DNA of 64,000 nucleotides from Anaerolineales bacterium (GTDB lineage: Bacteria; Chloroflexota; Anaerolineae; Anaerolineales; Villigracilaceae). Below, one piece after another: positions 33,853-41,660 of this stretch. The notes below the pieces were generated by a model that was not told where the DNA came from, did no database searches, and saw only the letters and a list, made by a program, of their open reading frames with translations. Where the stretch lies: assembly GCA_020634885.1 (NCBI GenBank), contig JACKAW010000001.1, forward strand, positions 748,679-812,678, given 5' to 3'. Both the position numbers and the translations under genes were made by a program. Numbering within the stretch: the first letter of the stretch is position 1; each line of letters begins with the position of its first letter.

Positions 33853-34165
33853 CTGGTCGATCTACAATCACGGGAAAACCATTGGAACCAAAGGCGCAGA
33901 AGGCGGCGTAATCCTTTCGGACGAGTCTCATGAAAAAGGCGCACGCATCACGCTCAAACGAGGAGATGCTTTTATTTCGGTCTCTGTCAGCATTCGCGGC
34001 TGGATGGACCACACGCGTTTCTTTGCCACCGATGCCGACTCGCAACGCGAGTATCGTGCCATGCGTGCGGCAGTGGTCAACGTGTTGAACATCATCAATG
34101 CCGAGGGCGCTACCGATATAAAAATTTGGGAAGCGATCTCTGAATTTGTACGGCGGTATCCATAA
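33845..34165 (+). CDS. Conserved hypothetical protein
   Basis: 106 residues without signal peptide or membrane helix. It begins SSWSIYNHGKTIGTKGAEGGVILSDESHEKGARITLKRG, a beta-rich start, and ends in two helices (YRAMRAAVVNVLNIINAEGATDIKIWEAISEFVRRYP). I do not recognise the family. It overlaps the GNAT-like gene by 8 bp and its TAA is followed directly by the ATG of the HAD gene, which indicates translational coupling. Confidence 0.72.
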   Translation: MSSWSIYNHGKTIGTKGAEGGVILSDESHEKGARITLKRGDAFISVSVSIRGWMDHTRFFATDADSQREYRAMRAAVVNVLNIINAEGATDIKIWEAISEFVRRYP

Positions 34166-34822
34166 ATGTTGAAAGCGCTCATCTTCGATTTTGACGGGCT
34201 GATCCTCGACACCGAAACGCCCGAAGTTCTGGTGTGGCAATCTATTTATAAAGAACATGGATTTGAACTCCCCGTGGAAGAATGGGAAAAAACCGTGGGC
34301 GGATACGGCATCTCCAACTTTGACCCTGCCCAAAACCTCTCGCTTCTGACTCAGGAGCGGCTTGATCCTGTTTCCCTTCGAGCCCGCTACAGGCTGGAAG
34401 CGGATGCGCTCATCCATACCAACCCCATCCTGCCTGGCATCATGGATATGATAGCTTCGGCAAAAGCAAATGGCTTAAAGGTTGCCATTGGCTCCAGTTC
34501 TCCGCACTCCTGGGTCGATGCGCATACGAAGCGGCTGGGCATTTACGAGAACTTCGATCACATCATCTGTCAGGACGATGTAGCCCCTGGGCGAACCAAA
34601 CCCCACCCCGATATTTATTTGAAAGCCCTCGAAACCTTGCAGGTGGATAAAAGCGAAGCCGTAGTTTTTGAAGATTCTCCCAATGGGGTGTTTGCCTCCA
34701 AACGAGCCGGTATTTTTGTGGTGGCAGTTCCCAACCCGCTCACGGCAAAAATGAACGTGCAGGGCGATTTGACAATAGCATCTCTGGCAGAAATAACGCT
34801 GCACGATTTATTGAATAGGTGA
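34166..34822 (+). CDS. HAD-superfamily hydrolase (beta-phosphoglucomutase-like)
   Basis: 218 residues. HAD motifs: I, FDFDGLILDTE (about 7-17, nucleophile Asp8 and acid/base Asp10); II, VAIGSSSPHSW (about 109-119); III, GRTKPHPDIYLKALE (Lys about 147); IV, VFEDSPNGVFASKRAG. The cap is the C1 helical type of phosphoglycolate phosphatase and beta-phosphoglucomutase. The substrate cannot be told from sequence. Zero-gap neighbour of the preceding gene; the next frame also opens directly after its TGA. Confidence 0.9.
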   Translation: MLKALIFDFDGLILDTETPEVLVWQSIYKEHGFELPVEEWEKTVGGYGISNFDPAQNLSLLTQERLDPVSLRARYRLEADALIHTNPILPGIMDMIASAKANGLKVAIGSSSPHSWVDAHTKRLGIYENFDHIICQDDVAPGRTKPHPDIYLKALETLQVDKSEAVVFEDSPNGVFASKRAGIFVVAVPNPLTAKMNVQGDLTIASLAEITLHDLLNR

Positions 34823-34873
34823 ATGTTGGTCAGGGGATATGTCCCTGCACAGGGTATTTCGCCTGACTTTTTT

Positions 34874-36088
34874 ATGACTATGCAAAAACGAATTTCTCCA
34901 CTCCTTTTCTTTGTATTGGGCGCCCTTGCAGGCGCTTCATATTTTTTATTCAAGCCATCCCCTGTTGAAACCGTCCCTGTCAGCCCTGCCGCCGAAATTC
35001 CAACCGCTATTTCAGCCGAACAACCTGAAACCCTTCCCCTGGGTGATTCCGCAGTGGAGCGAAACCTCATCGCAGCCGGAGAGTATCTGGTTCGTCAGCA
35101 GCTTGCCAATGGCGAACTGGCGTACCAGGTCAACGTATTAAATGGCGAGCGTTCGTCTACGCCGTCCAATATTCGTTTGGTCAATGGGGCAAGTGCGCTT
35201 TACACCGTTTGTCGTGTTTCTGGCAAAACAGAATATTGCGAAGCTGGCGACAAGGCGCTTGCTCATTACACCCCCCACTTGCTTTCTGACCCAACTAACT
35301 TTAAGGGGACATGCCTTTATTCCAATGGCAGTTGTCCGCTGGGCGGGGCGGCGGCAATGGTAGATGCAGTGTACAAGCGTTGGCAGGCGTCGGACAGCGT
35401 ATTATTGGCAGAGCACAACCTGCTCAACGATGCAGTGGAACTTGGCTACTTCATCGTTTCCATGCGCCGACCCGAGGGCGGCTTTTACCATGCCTTCGAC
35501 CCGCATATTGGCGGAACGGTGAACCCAGTTTCTTTTGACCCAAGCTTTAACGGCGAGGCTTTAACCGCGTTATTGCAGCTTTACGAAATGACTGGTAATT
35601 CATTCTGGCTTGAACAGGCGCGGGAAGTGAATGATTTTATGACTTCTCAACCTGTTACTGAAGACCAGAGCCATGCCATTGCCCTTGCCATGTTTGCCCG
35701 TTTGGATGCATTAAGTCAGGCAGATGAGGCGTATGCCAAGCAGATCGCTGACCTAGTGATTGTTGGGCAGATCCGTTCACTCAACCCGGCGAATGGCAGT
35801 ATTGCCACCGCCGCCAAAGTGGAAGCATTATCTGCTTTAGCGCAGGCTTTCGCGTACTCAGAGGCGGAGCATGAATGGCTGGAAAGTGATATTCAATCTT
35901 TTATCACTTTCGTGCAGGCTCGCCAATTCCCCGCAAATGATTGCAATTTCCAATTCACCGAAGGCATGATCGAAAATTACCAAGGCGGTATCTTCAACAC
36001 CTGTGAAGACCCGTCCATTCGGGTGGATGGGTCTTATCATTGGGTCAATGCGCTTACGTTGTACCTGGAATATTTAGGGATGAAATAA
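34874..36088 (+). CDS. Exported or membrane-anchored protein with alpha/alpha-barrel-like fold
   Basis: 404 residues from the ATG at 34874; the frame is open back to 34823 (TGAATG with the HAD stop), but that stretch holds a hairpin (GTCAGGGG to CCTGAC) and looks non-coding. The signal anchor is RISPLLFFVLGALAGASYFLF. The mature part is helical with repeated aromatic and Gly motifs (GEYLVRQQLANGELAYQVN, VNGASALYTVCRV, MRRPEGGFYHAFDP, NGEALTALLQLYEMTG), as in six-hairpin glycosidases or terpene-cyclase-like toroids. Four cysteines are present. Function unknown; a role on surface polysaccharide is possible. Confidence 0.68.
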   Translation: MTMQKRISPLLFFVLGALAGASYFLFKPSPVETVPVSPAAEIPTAISAEQPETLPLGDSAVERNLIAAGEYLVRQQLANGELAYQVNVLNGERSSTPSNIRLVNGASALYTVCRVSGKTEYCEAGDKALAHYTPHLLSDPTNFKGTCLYSNGSCPLGGAAAMVDAVYKRWQASDSVLLAEHNLLNDAVELGYFIVSMRRPEGGFYHAFDPHIGGTVNPVSFDPSFNGEALTALLQLYEMTGNSFWLEQAREVNDFMTSQPVTEDQSHAIALAMFARLDALSQADEAYAKQIADLVIVGQIRSLNPANGSIATAAKVEALSALAQAFAYSEAEHEWLESDIQSFITFVQARQFPANDCNFQFTEGMIENYQGGIFNTCEDPSIRVDGSYHWVNALTLYLEYLGMK

Positions 36089-36124
36089 AAAACTCCCGCC
36101 ATTATTTGGCGGGAGTTTTTTATT
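36087..36124. terminator. Bidirectional intrinsic terminator
   Basis: AAAAACTCCCGCCA / TGGCGGGAGTTTTT with loop TTATT, between the convergent exported-protein gene and phnE. Confidence 0.9.
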
Positions 36125-36142
36125 TACCGTTTTTATAAGTGC

Positions 36143-37969
36143 TTACACAACCTTTTCGCGCATCACGGAGCTGATGTAATCCATGAGTGAAACGACGATG
36201 GCGATTGCGATCATCTGCGCGGAGGCGGCGCGGTAGTTGAGCAGGTTGATATTCTGCTGAAGCAGGAAGCCGATCCCACCGCCGCCCACAAAACCGATGA
36301 TGGTGGACATACGCACGTTGATATCCCAGCGGTACATGGTGTAGGAAATGTACGGCGGTACGATCTGCGGAACCACGGCGTAGATAATGGTCTGCAAACG
36401 GTTCGCGCCGGTGGCAGTGATCGCTTCCAGCGGTCCAGCTTGAATGCTTTCTACTTGTTCGGAGTACAACTTTGCCAAACTCACAATGGTATGCAAGCCA
36501 AGCGCCATTACACCTGCGAACGGACCAATTCCTACCGCGATCACGAATACGATCGCCATTACCAGCGCTTCCACGGAGCGCAGGGTGTTGAGAATGGTAC
36601 GGGTAACGTAATAGATCACCAAACCTGTGGGGAGTGTATCTTTGGGTTTGGTGGTGAGTGCCAGTAAAAGACCGAGCAATGCACCTATGACAATGGGTCC
36701 GGTCTGGGTGTACTCTGGTCTACCGAGTTGATAGAGCCATTCCACCAGCCAGCCGATCAACCCGAATACGGTTGCTCCTGCGGTAGCAGACGAGACGAGG
36801 TTGATAATTTTCACCGTTCCAGAATTGAGCTTTTCAGAAATGTTCTGCCCAAGTTTGCCAAAGAAGTTCCCGGCAACGCTTCCGGCTGCCAGCGCCCCAA
36901 CTACTGGAATGCTCACCTGGAAGATATCCCCAATCTGCACAAGGAAATAGCCGAGGAAGGTAAATACTCCGAGTTTTGGCGCAATGAGATTACCCGAGTT
37001 CATTAATAAGGCTGAAAATTGATACATCCACACAAAGCCGATTAAAGTAGCTATTACGAGAACAATAAATCTTGTTGCACGTAAACCTGAGGTCGGTATG
37101 GTTGTATCCTCTTCGGGGAGCGCCCAGCGAATGACTACGCTCAAGAGGGCAGGAACTATGAGTACAAGGAGAATATTTACAAGCAGGTTGCTTGTAAATG
37201 GCGCAATGAATTGCGATACAAGCCTTACTATGAATATCCCCACCGCCATGCCAATTGGCCAGCCAAGCAGGGAGAAGGACAAGCTGGTTAATGGGCTGCG
37301 TACCGGTTTCATCAAGTTGCGAGCCGCAATAAAACTGAGTGGAACGGCAAAAAGAGTTCCAAATACGGTGGCTAAAAGCGCGAGAAAAACGGTCTCTACG
37401 ATCTTTTCCCATGTATCGTATGCGGTTTTGGTTAAGTGCGGAGAGCCTACATTGGTACGAATGGTCGCACGGATGTATTGAACATCATCACTTGGACGGT
37501 CTGGAATTTCCATTTCCAAAACAAAGTGTCCGTTGCCATCTGTTTCTGCGTTTTCACGCCCGAGTGTGACGATGTTGGTTATGTCACTTCCCGGAACAAA
37601 ACGCACGGGTCCAATGGAGTAGGGTGCAAAATTGAAGCCTTCCACGGTGACGATCTCGCCAGGGTTTGCACAGGCAGGGGTGACGACAATGTATGCGCCA
37701 GATTCATCGGATGTGGGGACGGTTGCGTTTTCGGGGCAAGGGGTATAGAAGGGTTGATTGATAACCGCTTCTTCCCGTTCGTATTCAAACAGGTCGGGGT
37801 TTGCCAGGGCGCGTGTTACACGTACGAGGCTTTCCTGACGGGTTTCACTTCGAAGTTCTTCAAGATTGACCTTGGTGATCTGAAACCCATAGGCGAAAAC
37901 AATGAGCCCAAATAAAACACTTAGACCAAGTTTTATCGATTTCCAGGGGGATGCTTTTTGGTTGTTCAT
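36143..37969 (-). CDS. phnE: PhnE-type ABC permease with large extra domains
   Basis: Membrane channel subunit of a phosphonate/phosphate-type importer. The C-terminal 160 residues are plain PhnE: LVIYYVTRTILNTLRSVEALVMAIVFVIAVGIGPFAGV, the EAA loop GPLEAITATGANRLQTIIYAVVPQI (about 528-552) and GGGGIGFLLQQ. At 608 residues it is more than twice the usual 260-290. The extra parts are an N-terminal anchor followed by an outer domain of about 130 residues with a TIG-like start (GEIVTVEGFNF), and about 230 residues with several helices between the first PhnE helices and the conserved end. No frameshift is seen; it ends the phnD-phnC-phnE operon. Confidence 0.85.
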   Translation of the reverse strand: MNNQKASPWKSIKLGLSVLFGLIVFAYGFQITKVNLEELRSETRQESLVRVTRALANPDLFEYEREEAVINQPFYTPCPENATVPTSDESGAYIVVTPACANPGEIVTVEGFNFAPYSIGPVRFVPGSDITNIVTLGRENAETDGNGHFVLEMEIPDRPSDDVQYIRATIRTNVGSPHLTKTAYDTWEKIVETVFLALLATVFGTLFAVPLSFIAARNLMKPVRSPLTSLSFSLLGWPIGMAVGIFIVRLVSQFIAPFTSNLLVNILLVLIVPALLSVVIRWALPEEDTTIPTSGLRATRFIVLVIATLIGFVWMYQFSALLMNSGNLIAPKLGVFTFLGYFLVQIGDIFQVSIPVVGALAAGSVAGNFFGKLGQNISEKLNSGTVKIINLVSSATAGATVFGLIGWLVEWLYQLGRPEYTQTGPIVIGALLGLLLALTTKPKDTLPTGLVIYYVTRTILNTLRSVEALVMAIVFVIAVGIGPFAGVMALGLHTIVSLAKLYSEQVESIQAGPLEAITATGANRLQTIIYAVVPQIVPPYISYTMYRWDINVRMSTIIGFVGGGGIGFLLQQNINLLNYRAASAQMIAIAIVVSLMDYISSVMREKVV

Positions 37970-37972
37970 GGT

Positions 37973-38725
37973 CTACCCTACCCGCTCGGCATCACGGCCG
38001 TAAATGTCTTTGAATTTTTTATCGTCAATTTCTTTGGGCAGTCCTTCAAATACAAGTTGACCTTGATTGAGCGCAACCACACGGTCTGCGTAGCGGTGAA
38101 CGAGGTCGAGGAAGTGCAGGCTGCACAAAACAGTCACGCCGTCTGAATCATTGATATCTTCCAAATGCTTCATAATGCTGTGCGCAAGAACCGGATCCAG
38201 ACTGGCAACAGGCTCATCGGCGAGGATCATCTCCGGGTCCTGCATGAGCGCTCGTGCAATGCCCACCCGTTGCTGCTGCCCGCCGCTTAGCTCATCTGCG
38301 CGGTGATTCGCTTTATCGGCGATTCCGACACGTTCAAGTTGTTTGATTGCTTTTTCAATATCACTTTTTGGAAAACGATTCACCAACCCCCACGCTGGGT
38401 TTGTATATCCCAGACGCCCTGCCAATACATTGGTAATCACTTTGGAGCGATGCACAAGATTGAAGTGTTGAAATACCATGCCGATCTTTCGGCGGATGCG
38501 GCGCATTTCTTCGGGAGTTGCCTTGGTAATATCTTCGCCGTTCCAGAGAATTTGCCCATCGGTGGGTTCGATCAGGCGGTTGATGCACCGCAGGAGCGTG
38601 GACTTTCCCGAACCGCTCAAACCGATCACAGCCAAAAATTGTCCATCTGGCACATCAAAGCTGACGTTATCAAGCGCTTTCACGCCGCCATCATAGATCT
38701 TGGTCAGGTTTTTTATTTGTAGCAT
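37973..38725 (-). CDS. phnC: Phosphonate-type ABC transporter ATPase
   Basis: 250-residue ATPase powering the importer. Walker A GLSGSGKST (about 36-44), Q-loop VFQHFNLVHRS, signature LSGGQQQRVGIARAL (about 147-161), Walker B MILADEP and the H-loop in VLCSLHFLDLV are all intact. HFNLVHRS(K)VITNVLAGRLG is characteristic of PhnC. I chose the ATG at 38725 after AGGAUACCC; 13 codons upstream lack support. It is 3 bp from phnE. Confidence 0.95.
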   Translation of the reverse strand: MLQIKNLTKIYDGGVKALDNVSFDVPDGQFLAVIGLSGSGKSTLLRCINRLIEPTDGQILWNGEDITKATPEEMRRIRRKIGMVFQHFNLVHRSKVITNVLAGRLGYTNPAWGLVNRFPKSDIEKAIKQLERVGIADKANHRADELSGGQQQRVGIARALMQDPEMILADEPVASLDPVLAHSIMKHLEDINDSDGVTVLCSLHFLDLVHRYADRVVALNQGQLVFEGLPKEIDDKKFKDIYGRDAERVG

Positions 38726-38820
38726 TTGGGTATCCTGAAAACTTTTTTGCCAGTACAACGTCACTGGTGGAATGTCATTATAAAATAACTTTTATAGAAA
38801 GAACACAGAAGGCTTAAAGA

Positions 38821-38851
38821 ATCGAGGCAGAGATATTATCTCTGCCTCGAT
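38821..38851 (-). terminator. Hairpin between phnD and phnC
   Basis: Perfect 13-bp stem ATCGAGGCAGAGA / TCTCTGCCTCGAT with a 5-base loop, followed on the minus strand by TCTTT. It probably gives more binding-protein mRNA than transporter mRNA. Confidence 0.7.
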
Positions 38852-38874
38852 GTATTGCAAATTACAAGAACGTT

Positions 38875-40020
38875 TTACGGTTCAATGGTGTAACCAGTGG
38901 CTTCCACCATGGCGCGAACCATATCGTATTCGGCGTCGGTGGCGGGAGCAATGCCAGACCAACCGTAGAAGTCGGCGGAACCGATGGAGGTGCTCCAAGC
39001 TTCGGTTTCAGCGAACGCTACGAGAGCTTCTTCGATCTGGGCGCGAACTTCGGCGGGGAATTCAGGTCCGAAGGACATGGTGTCGTTCGGGATGGCGGCA
39101 GAAACAGCCAAAATGCGAACCTTCTGCATGACATCAGGGGCATCGGTGCGGATGTTGGCGCGGGCATCGAGAACGCGGTAACCGTCGCAGAGGAGTTTCT
39201 TGCCTTCAGCATCGGGAGCGCAGTTCGGAATGGTTTCAGCAGGGATTTCGTACTGGGCGAGATCGGTGATGGCACCGGAAAGATACTCGTCATAGTTGAA
39301 CAACGGAGCGCCATCGGGGTTCAAAGGCACGCTGTAGAAAACGGTACCGAAATCCACTTCGCCGTTGTACACAGCGGTGACGGTCTGGTTGTGACCACCG
39401 GTCTGCTTCTGTTCGCCGGGGGTAATACCAGCGGCGGCGAGTTCAACGGTGGGAACCATGTAACCAGAGGTGGAACCCTGATCGCCATAACCCCAGGTTG
39501 CGCCTTCGAGGTCAGCGAGGGTCTGGTATTCGCTGTCGCGGGCTACGATGTATTCAGCCCAGTAAACAGGGTAACCAAAGCGAATGGCTTTGAAGGAAAC
39601 GTCCACACCGCAGAGCTGGCTGGCGATGGCGTAACCGAGACCGGGGATGAATGCCATGGTGTCGGAGGGGGAAGCACACATTTCTTCAATGGTCGCGGCA
39701 TAGGAGGTCGGGACAACCACTTCGAAGGTGAGACCAGTGGCTTCGTTCAACGCAGCAGCCATCACTTCACCACCAGAGACGATGATGTTCGCATCCACGG
39801 AGGGGACGAACAACACTTTGATGGGGTGTTCAGGTGAGCCAACAGCGGGCATGGCTTCTTCGGTAGCTGCCGGTTCTTCGGTGGCAGCGGGGGCTTCTTC
39901 TGTCATCGCTTCTTCGGTGGCGGCAGGAGCTTCTTCTGCGGCAGGCGCACCGCAGGCGCTGAGGATCATTGCCAAAGCAGCAATGAGTGACAGCAGGACG
40001 AACAAATTACGTTTATTCAT
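38875..40020 (-). CDS. phnD: Phosphonate/phosphate-type ABC substrate-binding lipoprotein
   Basis: 381 residues. Lipoprotein signal with lipobox LSAC (Cys23), a Glu/Ala/Pro/Thr linker of about 40 residues (GAPAAEEAPAATEEA and similar), then a PhnD fold: IKVLFVPSVDANIIVSGGEVMAAALNE, DTMAFIPGLGYAIA, WGYGDQGSTSGYMVPTVELAAAGI (the ligand-binding Ser/Thr loop), and VDFGTVFYSVPL. It captures a phosphonate, phosphate or similar oxyanion outside the membrane for PhnC/PhnE. AGGAG precedes the ATG. First gene of the operon, with an operator-like palindrome at its promoter. Confidence 0.93.
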   Translation of the reverse strand: MNKRNLFVLLSLIAALAMILSACGAPAAEEAPAATEEAMTEEAPAATEEPAATEEAMPAVGSPEHPIKVLFVPSVDANIIVSGGEVMAAALNEATGLTFEVVVPTSYAATIEEMCASPSDTMAFIPGLGYAIASQLCGVDVSFKAIRFGYPVYWAEYIVARDSEYQTLADLEGATWGYGDQGSTSGYMVPTVELAAAGITPGEQKQTGGHNQTVTAVYNGEVDFGTVFYSVPLNPDGAPLFNYDEYLSGAITDLAQYEIPAETIPNCAPDAEGKKLLCDGYRVLDARANIRTDAPDVMQKVRILAVSAAIPNDTMSFGPEFPAEVRAQIEEALVAFAETEAWSTSIGSADFYGWSGIAPATDAEYDMVRAMVEATGYTIEP

Positions 40021-40083
40021 TATTTCTCCTTCTTCCTTTACTGTTACAAATGTTTTTGGGGTAGAGGTACCCCTGACAAAATG

Positions 40084-40113
40084 ATGATACCGCTTGTTAA
40101 TATTGTTAACAAG
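40084..40113 (-). promoter_or_regulatory. phnD promoter with palindromic operator
   Basis: Minus strand TTGTTA (40107-40112), 17-base spacer, TATCAT (40084-40089). The -35 lies inside CTTGTTAA-TATTG-TTAACAAG (40093-40113), a perfect interrupted palindrome typical of a dimeric regulator site. Confidence 0.6.
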
Positions 40114-40267
40114 TACGCTTCTCTTAAAATTTTGTTACAAATTTCTCAAATTCTTGTATAGACAATATCGCGGCAACTTGGTTATTATACAAGCTGTTCT
40201 ATTAAATGGGAACTTTTGGAGCGTTAAATATTTGAAAGAGTTTCGTTATCAGAGCATGGTCAAAAAA

Positions 40268-40438
40268 TTAAGGCAGATATACCAAGATAAAGATAACAAG
40301 CAGCGCCACAACCCCAACGCCCACAGAAATTTGCAGCAACCGCCTTTGTTCTGGCGACACAGGTTTTTTGTACGATGTGTACATCGTCAGACCGATTGAA
40401 AGGATAACGGCTAACAGAATAATGAAAATGGCATCCAT
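40268..40438 (-). CDS. Small membrane protein, 56 residues
   Basis: A short gene that minimum-length ORF searches miss. ATTAAAGGAGAAATC stands just before the ATG at 40438, a strong ribosome site with correct spacing, and TAA is at 40268-40270. The protein reads as two helices: AIFIILLAVILSIGLTMY near the N-terminus, then a charged loop (KKPVSPEQRR), then SVGVGVVALLVIFILVYLP. The loop is positively charged, so both ends may face outward. No family recognised. It lies alone in a 610-bp gap between phnD and lipA; the plus-strand frame across the same DNA has no ribosome site or protein-like composition. Confidence 0.75.
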   Translation of the reverse strand: MDAIFIILLAVILSIGLTMYTSYKKPVSPEQRRLLQISVGVGVVALLVIFILVYLP

Positions 40439-40485
40439 GATTTCTCCTTTAATAATGATGCTTGCTCATCTTGTTTTCTGTTCTC

Positions 40486-40584
40486 TACCGTACATTCCAA
40501 ACCCTAAAGGTCTATTTTCCCTTCGTAAATTACCGAATAATTAGCAAGAGCTTTAGGGTTTATTTACAAAGGAAATGTACGGTA
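40486..40584. repeat. 99-bp interrupted inverted repeat
   Basis: TACCGTACATTCC plus AAACCCTAAAG (40486-40509) return inverted as CTTTAGGGTTT (40551-40561) and GGAAATGTACGGTA (40571-40584), with a 9-base insertion in the right arm. The 41-base centre has no obvious coding sense. This could be a MITE-like element with TACCGTACATT ends or a structured RNA. No clear target duplication is visible. Confidence 0.6.
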
Positions 40585-40599
40585 ACAAAATTTTCTGTA

Positions 40600-40628
40600 A
40601 AAAATCCCGCCAACACGGCGGGATTTTT
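40600..40628 (-). terminator. Intrinsic terminator after lipA
   Basis: AAAATCCCGCC / GGCGGGATTTT with loop AACAC; A and T tracts on both sides. Confidence 0.85.
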
Positions 40629-40629
40629 G

Positions 40630-41604
40630 CTACTTCGTATTAACCACCGGCAGCGGATTTTCATTCATAACACTGCTGCCGTATAACTTACGGTGTACCA
40701 CGCTCAAAGCGCGGACTTGTTCTGCCGCGTGGTATGAAGACCTCACCAGCGGATTCGACTCGACCCACTTGAAGCCGATGGAATAACCAAACTCGCGTAG
40801 CTCTGCAAATTCTTCCATGGTGTAGTAGCGATCCATGGGCATGTGCTTTTTGCTGGGTTGAAGATACTGACCAATGGTGAGAATGTCCACGCCCCAACTG
40901 CGTTGGTCGCGCATCACTTGCTTCACTTCATCCATCGTCTCGCCAATGCCAACCATGATTCCGCTCTTGGTCAATACATCGGGGTCGAGCTTCTTGGCAT
41001 TGGAAAGGGTCGCGGCTGCCCACTCGTAATTATCCTGCGGCTGAATGGTCTTGAACATACGCGGAACGGTCTCCACGTTATGGTTCAAAATTTCGGGGCG
41101 GGCATCCATGACGATCTTCAACGCTTCGATGCTGCCTTTGAAATCGGGGATGAGCACTTCGATGGAGCAGCCCGGGAGCAGTTCACGAATGCGGCGAATG
41201 ACCATCGCAAAAATGGGCGCACCCCCATCACGGCGTTCATCGCGATTCACCGATGTGATGACGGCATGTTTCAAGTCCATCGATTTGACAGCCTGCGCCA
41301 CGCGTTCCGCTTCGCTCCAATCTAACAAAGCGGGCTTGCCGTGTTTAATATCGCAGAAGGCGCATGTGCGCGTGCAGACATCGCCCAGCATCAGGAAGGT
41401 GGCAGTGCCGCTGCCCCAGCATTCGCCGAGGTTTGGGCACATGGCTTCTTCGCACACGGTGTGTAATTCTTTCGAACGCATCAACGAGTGGACGCGTTCG
41501 TAGGTTTCGCCGGAGGGCGCACGTACTTTGATCCATTCCGGGCGGCGCAGGGGGCGCGCATCCTCTTTCGGGGTAACTCGGGCTCGGGTTGGGGTGGCAG
41601 GCAT
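40630..41604 (-). CDS. lipA: Lipoyl synthase
   Basis: 324-residue radical SAM enzyme that inserts two sulfurs into octanoyl groups on lipoyl domains. It shows both iron-sulfur sets: the auxiliary cluster CEEAMCPNLGEC (CX4CX5C, about 50-61) and the SAM cluster CTRTCAFC (CX3CX2C, about 76-83). GTATFLMLGDVCTR, MVGIGETMDEV and the C-terminal HAAEQVRAL with the conserved SSYHA serine, which ligates the auxiliary cluster, are also present. AAGGA lies before the ATG. No lipB or lipoate-dependent enzyme gene is adjacent; nfeD is upstream on the same strand. Confidence 0.97.
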   Translation of the reverse strand: MPATPTRARVTPKEDARPLRRPEWIKVRAPSGETYERVHSLMRSKELHTVCEEAMCPNLGECWGSGTATFLMLGDVCTRTCAFCDIKHGKPALLDWSEAERVAQAVKSMDLKHAVITSVNRDERRDGGAPIFAMVIRRIRELLPGCSIEVLIPDFKGSIEALKIVMDARPEILNHNVETVPRMFKTIQPQDNYEWAAATLSNAKKLDPDVLTKSGIMVGIGETMDEVKQVMRDQRSWGVDILTIGQYLQPSKKHMPMDRYYTMEEFAELREFGYSIGFKWVESNPLVRSSYHAAEQVRALSVVHRKLYGSSVMNENPLPVVNTK

Positions 41605-41660
41605 AAGGTCCTTTTGAGGCGGTTACGTCATTGCGTGTTCTTCGCAAGGACGGATAAAAG

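Noticed and set aside
40094..40399. 101-codon plus-strand frame in the phnD-lipA gap
   Set aside because: No ribosome site and no protein-like pattern; the minus-strand 56-residue frame in the same place has a strong ribosome site and clear helices.
41625..41652. GTCATTGCG ... CGCAAGGAC motif between nfeD and lipA as an ERIC-like element
   Set aside because: Only one short imperfect hairpin of about 25 bp; too little to distinguish from a weak terminator.
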